A DNA stretch of 17,706 bases, from contig DKDD01000067.1 of assembly GCA_002451715.1 (NCBI GenBank), positions 1,525 to 19,230 on the forward strand, read 5' to 3'. Shown here in pieces: positions 8,004 through 14,664 of this stretch; position 1 is the stretch's first letter, and every line of letters starts with the position of its first letter. The notes below the pieces were generated by a model that did not search any database, was not told the origin of the DNA, and saw only the letters and a list, made by a program, of their open reading frames with translations. This stretch comes from Ruminococcaceae bacterium UBA6857 (lineage in GTDB: Bacteria; Bacillota; Clostridia; Oscillospirales; Acutalibacteraceae). Position numbers and translations under genes: made by a program.

Positions 8004-8285
8004 TTATTTACCGTTGTTTGAGGTTTTTGAACCTGCGTGGCCTCTGAAGGTTCTTGTGGGGGCGAATTCACCGAGCTTGTGGCCAACCATGTCTTCGGTA
8101 ACATAAACGGGAACGTGCTTGCGTCCGTCATGAACTGCGAATGTGTGGCCGACGAAATCGGGGAAGATGGTGGAGCTGCGGCTCCACGTTTTAAGAACGA
8201 TCTTTTCGCCCTTTTCGTTCATCTTGATGACTCTGTCATACAGCTTTTCCTGCACGAAAGGTCCTTTCTTAGTGCTTCTGCTCAT
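8004..8285 (-). CDS. rpsS: 30S ribosomal protein S19 (uS19)
   Basis: S19 lies in the head of the small subunit and forms an intersubunit bridge with L5. The 93-residue sequence has the near-invariant start MSRSTKKGPFVQEKLYDRV and the core TWSRSSTIFPDFVGHTFAVHDGRKHVPVYV and GHKLGEFAPTRTFRGHAG. AAAGGAG stands nine bases before the ATG. It is followed by rplV. Confidence 0.98.
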   Translation of the reverse strand: MSRSTKKGPFVQEKLYDRVIKMNEKGEKIVLKTWSRSSTIFPDFVGHTFAVHDGRKHVPVYVTEDMVGHKLGEFAPTRTFRGHAGSKTSNNGK

Positions 8286-8310
8286 TATTCATAGCTCCTT
8301 TCATCGACCG

Positions 8311-9144
8311 TTATCTGTCGTTACGACGCTTAACAATAAGCTTGTCGGAACGATTCTTCTTAGCGCGAGTCTTGTAGCCGAGAGCAGGCTTGCCCCACGG
8401 GGTAACAGGGCCGGGACGACCGATGGGTGATTTACCTTCACCACCGCCGTGCGGGTGGTCACACGGGTTCATGACTGAACCGCGGACTGTCGGTCTGATA
8501 CCAAGGTGACGTGTACGACCTGCCTTACCGATCTTAACGTTTTCGTGGTCGCCGTTGCCGACAACACCGATTGTTGCCATGCACTTTTCGGAAACCTTGC
8601 GAAGCTCGCTTGACGGAAGTCTGAGAAGAGCAAAGCCGCCCTCCTTAGCCATGAGCTGAGCTGCGTTACCTGCTGCTCTTGCAAGCTGGCCGCCTCTGCC
8701 GGGATAAAGCTCAACGTTGTGGATGAAGGTACCGGTGGGGATGTTTGTGAGGGGAAGAGCGTTGCCCGGCTTGATGTCGGCGCCTGCGCCTGCTTCAACC
8801 TTATCGCCAACCTTGAGTCCCTCGGGAGCGAGGATATATCTCTTTTCGCCGTCTTCATACTCAAGAAGAGCAATGTGAGCCGATCTGTTGGGATCGTATT
8901 CAAGAGTTTTGACAGTTGCGGTTACGTCGAACTTGTCTCTCTTAAAGTCGATGATACGATACTTTCTTCTGTTTCCGCCGCCGCGGTGGCGAACGGTGAT
9001 GCGTCCGTAGCTGTTACGGCCGCTCTTTTTGTTGAGAGGAGCAAGAAGGCTTCTCTCCGGGCCGCACTTTGAAAGCGCGGAGTAGTCTGTATACGACATA
9101 TTACGTGTGCCGTTTGTTACAGGCTTCATAACACGAATTGACAT
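8311..9144 (-). CDS. rplB: 50S ribosomal protein L2 (uL2)
   Basis: L2 is needed for subunit association and supports the peptidyl transferase centre. The C-terminal motif MNPCDHPHGGGEGKSPIGRPGP contains the conserved histidine close to that centre. SLLAPLNKKSGRNSYGRITVRHRGGG (about 32-57) and the RNA-binding core RGGQLARAAGNAAQLMAKEG are also present. The frame is open to 9192, but the family N-terminus MSIRVMKPVTNGTRNM begins at 9144 behind TAAGGAGTG, giving 277 residues, the normal length. Upstream lies an unusually long spacer before rplB (separate entry). Confidence 0.98.
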   Translation of the reverse strand: MSIRVMKPVTNGTRNMSYTDYSALSKCGPERSLLAPLNKKSGRNSYGRITVRHRGGGNRRKYRIIDFKRDKFDVTATVKTLEYDPNRSAHIALLEYEDGEKRYILAPEGLKVGDKVEAGAGADIKPGNALPLTNIPTGTFIHNVELYPGRGGQLARAAGNAAQLMAKEGGFALLRLPSSELRKVSEKCMATIGVVGNGDHENVKIGKAGRTRHLGIRPTVRGSVMNPCDHPHGGGEGKSPIGRPGPVTPWGKPALGYKTRAKKNRSDKLIVKRRNDR

Positions 9145-9416
9145 TTTACTACACTCCTTAAAGCGGTTTAGCGGAGGATTGTCAACCTCCATACATTACC
9201 GCCGGATTTTAAAAAAGTTACCTCAGCGTTCTATATTTAAGAACACTATTGTGGCCGACGGACAATTCAACAGGTGCGTTTATCGGTGAGATGATTTTCG
9301 AGGCAGACCACATAATTTTACGCAGGCAATACTTTGTGTATTGGCAAGGGAAATTCTGCGGTATGACCGGAAATCAGCCGCCGAGAAATGTGCCTTTGAG
9401 TTGACCGTTGGTCACC
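9145..9416 (-). ncRNA. Candidate structured RNA in the rplW-rplB spacer
   Basis: About 270 bases separate the rplW stop from rplB, whereas most junctions in this operon are 0-30 bases. In the transcript this stretch can form a run of hairpins. (1) 9402-9414, TGACC/GGTCA. (2) 9354-9387, a long stem of AGAA/TTCT, GCGG/CCGC and TGA/TCA segments with a TTTCCGG loop. (3) 9327-9343, CAATAC/GTATTG. (4) 9248-9266, ATTGT/ACAAT. (5) 9225-9247, an 8-pair stem with one G-U pair that exists only in the minus-strand RNA, loop TAAATAT. (6) 9163-9202, nested GCGGT/ACCGC and GGAGG/CCTCC stems ending three bases from the rplB ribosome binding site. The position suggests a cis-regulatory RNA for rplB and downstream genes. 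The function is inference. Confidence 0.5.
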
Positions 9417-9418
9417 CA

Positions 9419-9715
9419 TTAAAGAAGTCCGTCGAAGAAGTCGATTGTCTTTGAATCCTCGGTGAGGGTGACAATTGCCTTTTTCCAAGCGGCGGTATAG
9501 CCTTCATAGCGGCCGTATCTTCTGAGGTGACCCTTGCAGCTGATTGTGTTGACCTTTGCAACTTTTACGCCGAAGACTTCTTCAACAGCCTTTGCGATTT
9601 CAGCCTTGTTTGCATCCTTTGCAACCTTAAAGGTGTACTTTTTGAATGCGGTTCCCATCATGCTTTCTTCTGTGATGATGGGCTTGAGGATGATGTCATG
9701 TGATAATTTACTCAT
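9419..9715 (-). CDS. rplW: 50S ribosomal protein L23 (uL23)
   Basis: L23 sits at the exit tunnel and is the docking site for trigger factor and the signal recognition particle. The 98-residue protein begins MSKLSHDIILKPIITEESMM and contains KYTFKVAKDANKAEIAKAVEEVFGVKVAKVNTI, the family core, then KKAIVTLTEDSKTIDFFDGLL. Its ATG overlaps the rplD stop by one base (TAATG) with GAGGAGGT inside rplD. It is followed not by rplB directly but by the structured spacer. Confidence 0.98.
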   Translation of the reverse strand: MSKLSHDIILKPIITEESMMGTAFKKYTFKVAKDANKAEIAKAVEEVFGVKVAKVNTISCKGHLRRYGRYEGYTAAWKKAIVTLTEDSKTIDFFDGLL

Positions 9716-10338
9716 TATGCATATACCTCCTCGATTTTTGCAACAGCGTCCTTGAGGACAACGAGGGTGTTGCAGTTGAGAATATCGTAAACGTTAAGGG
9801 TATTGACAAGCGAAACTTTTACGCCTGCAATGTTCCTTGCGCTTCTGTAAACGATATCGTCCTTCTCCGGAAGAACAAGAAGAACCTTCTTGCCGGTTTC
9901 AAGAGCGGAGAGAACTTTAACAATTTCCTTGGTCTTGATTGCTTCAAGCTTGAGCGAATCGAGAACAACCATCTCGTTTGCGGCAACCTTTGAGGAAAGA
10001 GCCGACTTCATTGCAAGCTTTCTTACCTTTCTGTTGACCGAGAAACCGTAGCTTCTGGGCTTGGGGCCGTGTGCAATTCCGCCGTGATACCACTGCGGAG
10101 CTCTTGTTGAGCCCTGTCTTGCACGGCCTGAGCCTTTTTGCTTCCAGGGCTTCTTTCCGCCGCCGGAAACTTCTGAGCGTGTCAGGGTTGACTGTGTGCC
10201 CTGACGCTGATTTGCCAAATAATTGACAACAACGATGTGCATTGCAGACGTGTTGGGAACGATACCGAAGATACCCTCGGAAAGCTCAAGATCGGAAACT
10301 TTCTTTCCGCTTACGTCGAATACTGATACGTTAGGCAT
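9715..10338 (-). CDS. rplD: 50S ribosomal protein L4 (uL4)
   Basis: L4 lines the exit tunnel; in Escherichia coli it also represses the S10 operon by attenuation and translational control, which matters for the rpsJ leader described here. The 207-residue product starts MPNVSVFDVSGKKVSDLEL and has the loop KKPWKQKGSGRARQGSTRAPQWYHGGIAHGPKPRSY (about 63-98) that reaches into the tunnel, then the globular C-terminal domain. AAAGGAG precedes the ATG. It lies between rplC and rplW. Confidence 0.98.
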   Translation of the reverse strand: MPNVSVFDVSGKKVSDLELSEGIFGIVPNTSAMHIVVVNYLANQRQGTQSTLTRSEVSGGGKKPWKQKGSGRARQGSTRAPQWYHGGIAHGPKPRSYGFSVNRKVRKLAMKSALSSKVAANEMVVLDSLKLEAIKTKEIVKVLSALETGKKVLLVLPEKDDIVYRSARNIAGVKVSLVNTLNVYDILNCNTLVVLKDAVAKIEEVYA

Positions 10339-10355
10339 TTAGAGCAACTCCTTTC

Positions 10356-10991
10356 TTACGCTTTTTTAACGCTGTTAACTACCATTACGATGCCCTTTTT
10401 GGGACCGGGGATTGCGCCCTTGATAGCGATGAGGTTGTTTTCAACGTCAACTTTAACAACGTCCAAATTCTGAATTGTGACGCGTTCTGCGCCGAGATGG
10501 CCGGCAAGTTTCTTTCCCTTGTAAACTCTTGAGGGATCGGAGCAAGCACCGAGTGAACCTGCGTGTCTTGCAACGGGGCCGGTACCGTGAGACTCTTTGA
10601 GTCTTGAGAAGTTCCATCTCTTGATTGCGCCCGCAGTTCCTTTACCTTTGCTGGTTCCGACTACGTCAACCTTTTCGCCGGCTGCAAAGATGTCAGCTTT
10701 AACGATGTCGCCAACATTGAGAGCGGAGCAATCGTCAAGTCTGAATTCACGAAGAACTTTCTTGGGAGCAACGTTAGCCTTGTCGAAGTGACCCTTCATA
10801 GGCTTGTTTACTCTTGTAACTTTCTTGTCGTCAAAGCCGAGCTGAACGGCTTCGTATCCGTCGTTTTCAGCAGTCTTCTTTTGAACAACTGCGCACGGAC
10901 CGAGTTCAACGACCGTTACGGGAATCACATTTCCCTTTTCATCGAAAACCTGGGTCATTCCGAGTTTTCTGCCGATAAGACCTTTTTTCAT
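10356..10991 (-). CDS. rplC: 50S ribosomal protein L3 (uL3)
   Basis: L3 is an early assembly protein reaching towards the peptidyl transferase centre. The 211-residue sequence begins MKKGLIGRKLGMTQVFDEKG. It contains GTSKGKGTAGAIKRWNFSRLKESHGTGPVARHAGSLGACSDPSRVYKGKKLAGHLGAERVT, the defining long loop and core of the family. AAAGGAGGATAATCAA lies before the ATG. It is separated from rpsJ by a 102-base spacer with its own small hairpins. Confidence 0.98.
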   Translation of the reverse strand: MKKGLIGRKLGMTQVFDEKGNVIPVTVVELGPCAVVQKKTAENDGYEAVQLGFDDKKVTRVNKPMKGHFDKANVAPKKVLREFRLDDCSALNVGDIVKADIFAAGEKVDVVGTSKGKGTAGAIKRWNFSRLKESHGTGPVARHAGSLGACSDPSRVYKGKKLAGHLGAERVTIQNLDVVKVDVENNLIAIKGAIPGPKKGIVMVVNSVKKA

Positions 10992-11093
10992 TTGATTATC
11001 CTCCTTTGGTTATTGGTTGGACCTTTTGCCAACGTGACCTTTCGGTTAAGCGCGGGTATAATTAAAATTGAAAGAAAAGATTATGTTCGTTTG
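10992..11093 (-). other. 102-base rpsJ-rplC spacer with small hairpins
   Basis: No gene is seen here. In the transcript, GTTGG and CCAAC (plus-strand 11014-11031) can pair around an 8-base loop, and just upstream ACC and GGT close a GAAA tetraloop. The 3' end holds the rplC ribosome binding site AAAGGAGG. It is longer than most spacers in this operon. A role in rplC translation or mRNA processing is possible but not shown. Confidence 0.35.
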
Positions 11094-11405
11094 TTATCTT
11101 TTGATTTCGATTTCAACGCTTGCCGGAATTTCAAGATTTGTCAGAGCCTCCACGGTCTTGGGTGTAGGTCTGATGATGTCAATGAGTCTTTTGTGGGTTC
11201 TCTGTTCAAACTGTTCACGGCTGTCCTTATACTTATGAACAGCGCGAAGGATCGTTACAACCTCTTTTTCGGTGGGAAGGGGAATCGGACCGGAAACAGT
11301 TGCGTTTGTGCGCTTCGCTGCTTCAACGATCATTTCCGCTGCCTTGTCAACGAGGTTGTGATCGTATCCCTTGAGTCTGATACGGATTTTTTCCTTTACT
11401 GCCAT
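11094..11405 (-). CDS. rpsJ: 30S ribosomal protein S10 (uS10, NusE)
   Basis: S10 is a small-subunit head protein and, as NusE, a partner of NusB and NusG in antitermination. The 103-residue product has the family signature blocks KIRIRLKGYDHNLVDKAAEMIVEAAKRTNATVSGPIPLPTE and RTHKRLIDIIRPTPKTVEAL. TTAGGAGGCG precedes the ATG. It is the first gene of the S10-spc operon, preceded by a long leader with an intrinsic terminator, so the whole unit may be controlled here. Confidence 0.99.
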   Translation of the reverse strand: MAVKEKIRIRLKGYDHNLVDKAAEMIVEAAKRTNATVSGPIPLPTEKEVVTILRAVHKYKDSREQFEQRTHKRLIDIIRPTPKTVEALTNLEIPASVEIEIKR

Positions 11406-11480
11406 TGATTACGCCTCCTAATAAAATTGGCGGGCCGCGCTTTTTGTCAACCTTACCGGGTGTTTTCAAGTTCCCCATTT

Positions 11481-11508
11481 AAAAACCGGAAACTGAATAT
11501 ATTTCCGG
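11481..11508 (-). terminator. Intrinsic terminator (attenuator) in the rpsJ leader
   Basis: On the minus strand CCGGAAA (11508-11502) pairs with TTTCCGG (11492-11486), seven perfect pairs plus a possible U-G, around a 9-base loop, followed directly by TTTTT (11485-11481). It lies about 75 bases before rpsJ and about 245 bases after the promoter, so full read-through must be regulated or partial. The structure is seen in the sequence; its use as an attenuator is inferred. Confidence 0.7.
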
Positions 11509-11633
11509 AGTTGACCTTTTTTGCATAGTTCGCCCAAAAGCGAAATACGCGAAAAAGCGCATTTCACGAATATGCCGTTGAGCAAAGCCCACGCAAGAGA
11601 CGGCATACTGAAAGTGAATATAGATCGCCCGGT

Positions 11634-11735
11634 TTAAAATCGGACATACTCCGCGGAAATTTCCTGCCTCATAAGGGCAGCCACCTCCCGCATCATCGCA
11701 TATCGTTTGGTTGTGAAAGGCATAGTTATACCCAT
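11634..11735 (-). CDS. Possible leader peptide upstream of rpsJ
   Basis: An open frame of 33 codons starts at ATG 11735, with in-frame ATGs at 11723, 11696 and later, and ends at TAA 11636-11634. The peptide has the segments MPFTTKRYAMMREVAAL and MRQEISAEYVRF. No clear ribosome binding site precedes the first ATGs. GGGAGGTGG inside the frame could serve a later ATG 11 bases downstream, giving a 12-residue peptide. The same bases also form a CTGCC/GGCAG hairpin and the palindrome GGAAATTTCC, so this may be conserved RNA structure rather than protein. Arginine codons CGG and AGG differ from neighbouring genes, which weakens the coding case. Confidence 0.25.
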   Translation of the reverse strand: MGITMPFTTKRYAMMREVAALMRQEISAEYVRF

Positions 11736-11758
11736 ACTACGCCCACACACGCTTGATT

Positions 11759-11787
11759 ATAGTACCATATTTATTGTTGATTGTCAA
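11759..11787 (-). promoter_or_regulatory. Promoter of the S10-spc operon
   Basis: On the minus strand TTGACA (11787-11782) is followed after 17 bases by TACTAT (11764-11759), which keeps the key first, second and last positions of the -10 box. A perfect TATAAT lies three bases further on but would give a 20-base spacer. Transcription should begin near 11752, leaving a leader of about 350 bases before rpsJ. This is the only strong minus-strand promoter seen upstream of rpsJ. Confidence 0.7.
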
Positions 11788-11843
11788 CGATTTTGAAAGA
11801 AAAAGTTTGTTGAAAACATAGATTTTTTTCGTCTTCCCCTGCC

Positions 11844-11875
11844 CTGTCCATATAAGGTGGACAGACACTTTTTTT
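11844..11875 (+). other. Hairpin with T-run between the divergent promoters
   Basis: CTGTCCA (11844-11850) and TGGACAG (11858-11864) form seven perfect pairs around a TATAAGG loop, followed after ACAC by seven Ts (11869-11875). Read on the plus strand it resembles a weak intrinsic terminator with a gap before the T-run. No plus-strand gene precedes it, so it may block antisense transcription or be an operator. The rest of 11788-11959 shows no convincing gene or site. Confidence 0.35.
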
Positions 11876-11959
11876 GACCCAAGATATTGTGAAAGTAACG
11901 CACACCGTTCCTCGCTGTATGCAAAAAATATTTTAATCAAACTTTTTTTATTATCAATA

Positions 11960-11988
11960 TTGCGTACTTCGCCTCTATACTATATAAT
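11960..11988 (+). promoter_or_regulatory. Promoter of the TIM-barrel gene
   Basis: A perfect TATAAT at 11983-11988 follows a weak TTGCGT (11960-11965) at the ideal 17-base distance. Transcription would start near 11995, about 30 bases before the coding region. It diverges from the S10 promoter about 200 bases away. Confidence 0.55.
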
Positions 11989-12025
11989 ATATAGCGTCCG
12001 AATTTCTTCAAAGGGGTGCATGAAC

Positions 12026-12826
12026 ATGAACATCGGCGCGTCGTCATCGTGCTTTTATCCGCTTGAAACCGAAAAGTCTCTTGAAAAAGTCGGAAAGGTC
12101 GGAATAAAAACAACGGAGGTCTTTTTCAACTCGCCGTCCGAACTTGAAAAGGACTTTTTGAAAAAGCTTCTCAAAATAAAAGAAACCTACGGCATGGACA
12201 TCACCGCCGTTCACCCGTTTTTGTCCTTTTCGGAAGGATACAACATTTTCAGTTCATACTACCGCCGCTTTGAAGACAGCCTTGAATATTACAAAAAATT
12301 TTTTGAAGCCGCAGAAACTCTCGGCGCGCGATATCTTATTCTTCACGGTTCGCGCGGCGAAAAAACAATTCCGGACGAAGAATATGCCGAACGACTTTTA
12401 AAATTTATTGAGGAGGGCGAAAAATTCGGCGTTCGTGTCACTCACGAAAACGTTGTTCTTTACGCCGGACAATCGCCGAAGTTCATGGAATTTCTGCGTT
12501 CGCAGCTCGGTGAAAAATTTTCCATGACGCTCGATTTGAAGCAGGCAAGAAGAACAATGTTTGATCCGCTTGATTTTGTCAATCGGCTCGGAAAAAGCAT
12601 TGTTCACGTTCACGTCAGCGACTGCGGTCCCGATTCATACTGCACGCCGCCGAGCAAAAACGGACTTTATGATTTTTCAAAGTTCTTTGAAAAAATGGAT
12701 GAAATCGGGTTTGACGGCGATTACATTGTCGAACTTTACCGCAGAGACTTTAAAGACGAATTTGAACTCAAAGCAAGTGTTGACTATCTCAAAACATTCG
12801 AAAAAAGGCAAAACGAAAAAGCGTGA
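12026..12826 (+). CDS. Sugar phosphate isomerase/epimerase-like TIM-barrel protein
   Basis: This 266-residue protein belongs to the xylose-isomerase-like TIM barrel (AP endonuclease 2) superfamily. It has the family's metal-ligand pattern: the glutamate in VTHENV (E141), the aspartate in TLDLKQAR, the histidines in VHVHVSD, and the glutamate in IVELYRRDF near the end. HGSRGEK (about 109-115) follows the strand RYLILH. Members isomerise or epimerise sugars or act on DNA; the substrate cannot be read from this sequence. AAGGGG (12011-12016) stands nine bases before ATG 12026 but only three before ATG 12020, so the later start is chosen. There is no signal peptide. It ends 102 bases before parA and may be functionally unrelated to it. 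Confidence 0.85.
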   Translation: MNIGASSSCFYPLETEKSLEKVGKVGIKTTEVFFNSPSELEKDFLKKLLKIKETYGMDITAVHPFLSFSEGYNIFSSYYRRFEDSLEYYKKFFEAAETLGARYLILHGSRGEKTIPDEEYAERLLKFIEEGEKFGVRVTHENVVLYAGQSPKFMEFLRSQLGEKFSMTLDLKQARRTMFDPLDFVNRLGKSIVHVHVSDCGPDSYCTPPSKNGLYDFSKFFEKMDEIGFDGDYIVELYRRDFKDEFELKASVDYLKTFEKRQNEKA

Positions 12827-12859
12827 GATAATATATAAATTTCAGAATAGGCTTTAAAA

Positions 12860-12889
12860 TTGCTTTTCGGTGTGATATACTTATATGAT
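12860..12889 (+). promoter_or_regulatory. Possible promoter of parAB
   Basis: TTGCTT (12860-12865) and TATGAT (12884-12889) are separated by 18 bases, about 40 bases before the parA start. The match is moderate. The gap from 12827 to 12928 shows no terminator after the TIM-barrel gene, so read-through from that gene is also possible. Confidence 0.4.
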
Positions 12890-12928
12890 GTAAAATAATC
12901 GGCAGTTACCGCAGGAAGGACAGAAAGA

Positions 12929-13708
12929 ATGGGAAAAACGATCGCGATCGTCAATCAAAAAGGCGGCGTCGGAAAAACAACAACGGCCGTCAATCTTGCC
13001 GCCGCAGTCGGCATGAAAGGCTATAAAACCCTCCTTGTTGACATCGACCCCCAGGGCAACGCAACAAGCGGCCTCGGTTTCAATAAAAGAGAAACGCAAA
13101 AATCAACATACGACATGATGATAGGTACGGCAACAGCCGAAGAAATTGTTAAAGAAACAAAGTTTTCACGGCTTGACCTTCTTCCGGCAAACATGGATCT
13201 TGCCGGCGCAGAGCTTGAAATTGCCGATCTCGGCTCACGCGAAGCAAGAATCAAAAACGCCCTTGCTCCGCTCAAGGAAAAGTATGACTTTATTTTTCTT
13301 GACTGTCCCCCGTCGCTCGGACTCATCACAATCAACGCCCTTTGCGCCGTTGACAGTGTACTTGTTCCGATTCAGTGCGAATTTTATGCGCTTGAGGGAC
13401 TTTCACAGCTCATGAACACCGTTCGCCAGGTCAAGCGCAAGTATAATCCGCTCATTGATATTGAGGGTGTGCTTTTAACGATGTTCGACGGAAGACTCAA
13501 CCTTACTCAGCAGGTTGTTTCCGAAGTTAAGCGATTCTTTCCGCAAAAAGTTTTTTCGGTTGTAATTCCGCGCAACGTTCGCCTTTCCGAAGCTCCGTCT
13601 TTCGGTCAGCCGGTTGCTTACTACGACAAATCCTCAAAGGGAAGCAAGGCATATGACGACCTTGCAGACGAATTTCTCAGAAAGAACGGTAAAATTCCGC
13701 TTGCGTAA
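12929..13708 (+). CDS. parA: Chromosome partitioning ATPase ParA (Soj)
   Basis: ParA ATPases bind DNA as ATP dimers and work with ParB to segregate the chromosome origin; Soj also influences replication initiation. The 259-residue product has the deviant Walker A motif KGGVGKTT (11-18, signature lysine K11), the switch region VDIDPQGNATSGLG (37-50), and Walker B FIFLDCPPSLG near residue 125. The C-terminal motif VIPRNVRLSEAPSFGQP is typical of chromosomal Soj proteins. AGGAAGG stands about 10 bases before the ATG. It lies 15 bases upstream of parB, forming an operon. Unlike the common arrangement, no gidB, rnpA or other origin genes are in view. Confidence 0.97.
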   Translation: MGKTIAIVNQKGGVGKTTTAVNLAAAVGMKGYKTLLVDIDPQGNATSGLGFNKRETQKSTYDMMIGTATAEEIVKETKFSRLDLLPANMDLAGAELEIADLGSREARIKNALAPLKEKYDFIFLDCPPSLGLITINALCAVDSVLVPIQCEFYALEGLSQLMNTVRQVKRKYNPLIDIEGVLLTMFDGRLNLTQQVVSEVKRFFPQKVFSVVIPRNVRLSEAPSFGQPVAYYDKSSKGSKAYDDLADEFLRKNGKIPLA

Positions 13709-13723
13709 AAGGAGATACAAAAA

Positions 13724-14590
13724 ATGGCAGCAAAAAACAAAGGCGGTCTCGGCAAAGGTCTTGACGCGCTTTTTATGGATAATTCAATGGAAGAAGAGGC
13801 AAAGTCCGCGGTCAAACTCAAACTCACCGAAATTGAGCCGAACCGCGAACAGCCGAGAAAAAGTTTTGACGAAGAAGCACTTGAAGAACTTGCAAACAGC
13901 ATTGCAACCCACGGTGTGATTCAGCCGCTTCTTGTTCGTCCCCTTGCCGACGGCGGATACCAGCTCATTGCCGGCGAAAGAAGATGGCGCGCTTCACGCA
14001 TGGCAGGACTTACGGAAGTTCCGGTCGTCATTCGCGAGATGAGCGACAGCGAAGCAATGGAACTTGCGCTTGTTGAAAATCTTCAGCGTGAAGACCTCAA
14101 CCCGATTGAAGAAGCGCAGGGACTTGCCCTACTCATGGAAACCTACGGCTTAACGCAGGAGCAGGCGGCAAAGCGAGTCGGAAAAAGCCGTCCGGCAGTT
14201 GCAAACGCAATGCGTCTTCTTGCTCTTCCGCAGGACGTTCTTGCAATGGTTGAACGCGGCGAACTTTCTGCCGGTCATGCAAGAACGATTCTTCCGCTTG
14301 AAAACGACGAGCAGATCACCGCACTCGCGAACGAAATCATCAAAAAGAACCTTTCCGTTCGTGAAACCGAGCGCGCCGTCAAAGCGCTCCTCAAAGGCGA
14401 CGTCAAACGTGAAAAACGCGTCAAAAAGCGCGACACCTACTATGACGAAGTTGAACTTGCCGTTTCGCAGTCGCTCGGAAGAAAAGCAAAGGTTTCGCTT
14501 TCCGGCGGCAACAAGGGCACGCTTGAAATTGAATTTTTCGGAAAAGACGACCTTTCAAAGCTTTTGAAGCTTTTTGAAAACGACGATTGA
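13724..14590 (+). CDS. parB: Chromosome partitioning protein ParB (Spo0J)
   Basis: ParB is a CTP-dependent DNA clamp that loads at parS sites and stimulates ParA. The 288-residue protein begins with the conserved GGLGKGLDALF (7-17), which typically contacts ParA. It then has the ParB/sulfiredoxin-like domain with GVIQPLLVRP (64-73) and GERRWRAS (84-91, CTP-binding), LVENLQREDLNPIEEA (116-131), and a helix-turn-helix at about 143-165 (TQEQAAKRVGKSRPAVANAM). The last 40 residues match the C-terminal dimerisation domain. GGAGA lies upstream of the ATG. No full parS palindrome was found in the window. A strong terminator follows. Confidence 0.97.
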   Translation: MAAKNKGGLGKGLDALFMDNSMEEEAKSAVKLKLTEIEPNREQPRKSFDEEALEELANSIATHGVIQPLLVRPLADGGYQLIAGERRWRASRMAGLTEVPVVIREMSDSEAMELALVENLQREDLNPIEEAQGLALLMETYGLTQEQAAKRVGKSRPAVANAMRLLALPQDVLAMVERGELSAGHARTILPLENDEQITALANEIIKKNLSVRETERAVKALLKGDVKREKRVKKRDTYYDEVELAVSQSLGRKAKVSLSGGNKGTLEIEFFGKDDLSKLLKLFENDD

Positions 14591-14626
14591 TTAACGATTA
14601 AAAGAGAAGAGAGAAAAGGTTTATAT

Positions 14627-14664
14627 AAACCCACCGCCGAAAAACGACGGTGGGTTTGGTTTTA
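14627..14664 (+). terminator. Terminator after parB
   Basis: AAACCCACCG (14627-14636) pairs with CGGTGGGTTT (14648-14657), ten perfect pairs with two further pairs possible in the loop, followed by GGTTTTATT. It ends the parAB transcript. Its T-run directly abuts the -35 box of the next promoter at 14665. Confidence 0.85.

Larger units (their letters stand above)
11406..11752 (-). ncRNA. Long structured leader of the S10 operon
   Basis: This gene-free stretch of about 350 bases lies between the predicted start of transcription and rpsJ. In the transcript it forms: CTGCC/GGCAG (11666-11682 region); TATGCCGT/ACGGCATA (11571-11578 with 11600-11607), an 8-pair stem; GTGAAATGCGC paired with GCGTATTTCGC (11540-11567) around a TTTTTC loop, using U-G pairs seen only on this strand; an alternative TTCGC/GCGAA hairpin (11529-11544) that competes with the former; and a terminator (separate entry). 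The competing hairpins before a terminator look like an attenuator. A possible leader peptide frame lies in the 5' half. The ligand is unknown; ribosomal protein L4 is the candidate by analogy with Escherichia coli. Confidence 0.55.

Noticed and set aside
9180..9185. TTGACA on the minus strand just before rplB as an internal promoter
   Set aside because: The -10 candidate 17 bases on (TTTAAG) is poor and overlaps the rplB ribosome binding site, so a transcript from it would lack that site. The bases form the loop of the GGAGG/CCTCC hairpin instead.
9318..9419. 33-codon minus-strand frame whose ATG overlaps the rplW stop as TAATG
   Set aside because: The overlap mimics real junctions in this operon, but the frame uses CGG and CTG codons unlike the neighbours, matches no family I know, and lies over several RNA stems. 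Comparison with relatives would settle it.
10788..11408. Long plus-strand frame of 206 codons opposite rplC and rpsJ
   Set aside because: It is antisense to two certain ribosomal protein genes, has no ribosome binding site and no family features. Similar plus-strand frames across 1-11400 are shadows for the same reason.
11737..11940. 67-codon minus-strand frame upstream of rpsJ
   Set aside because: It covers the S10 promoter and the hairpin at 11844-11864, starts without a ribosome binding site and has AT-driven composition. It reads as intergenic sequence.
13724..14590. parS-like half sites inside parB (CGTGAAA near 14350 and 14409)
   Set aside because: Only one half of the TGTTTCACGTGAAACA palindrome matches, so these are not likely parS sites. 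No full site was found in the window.
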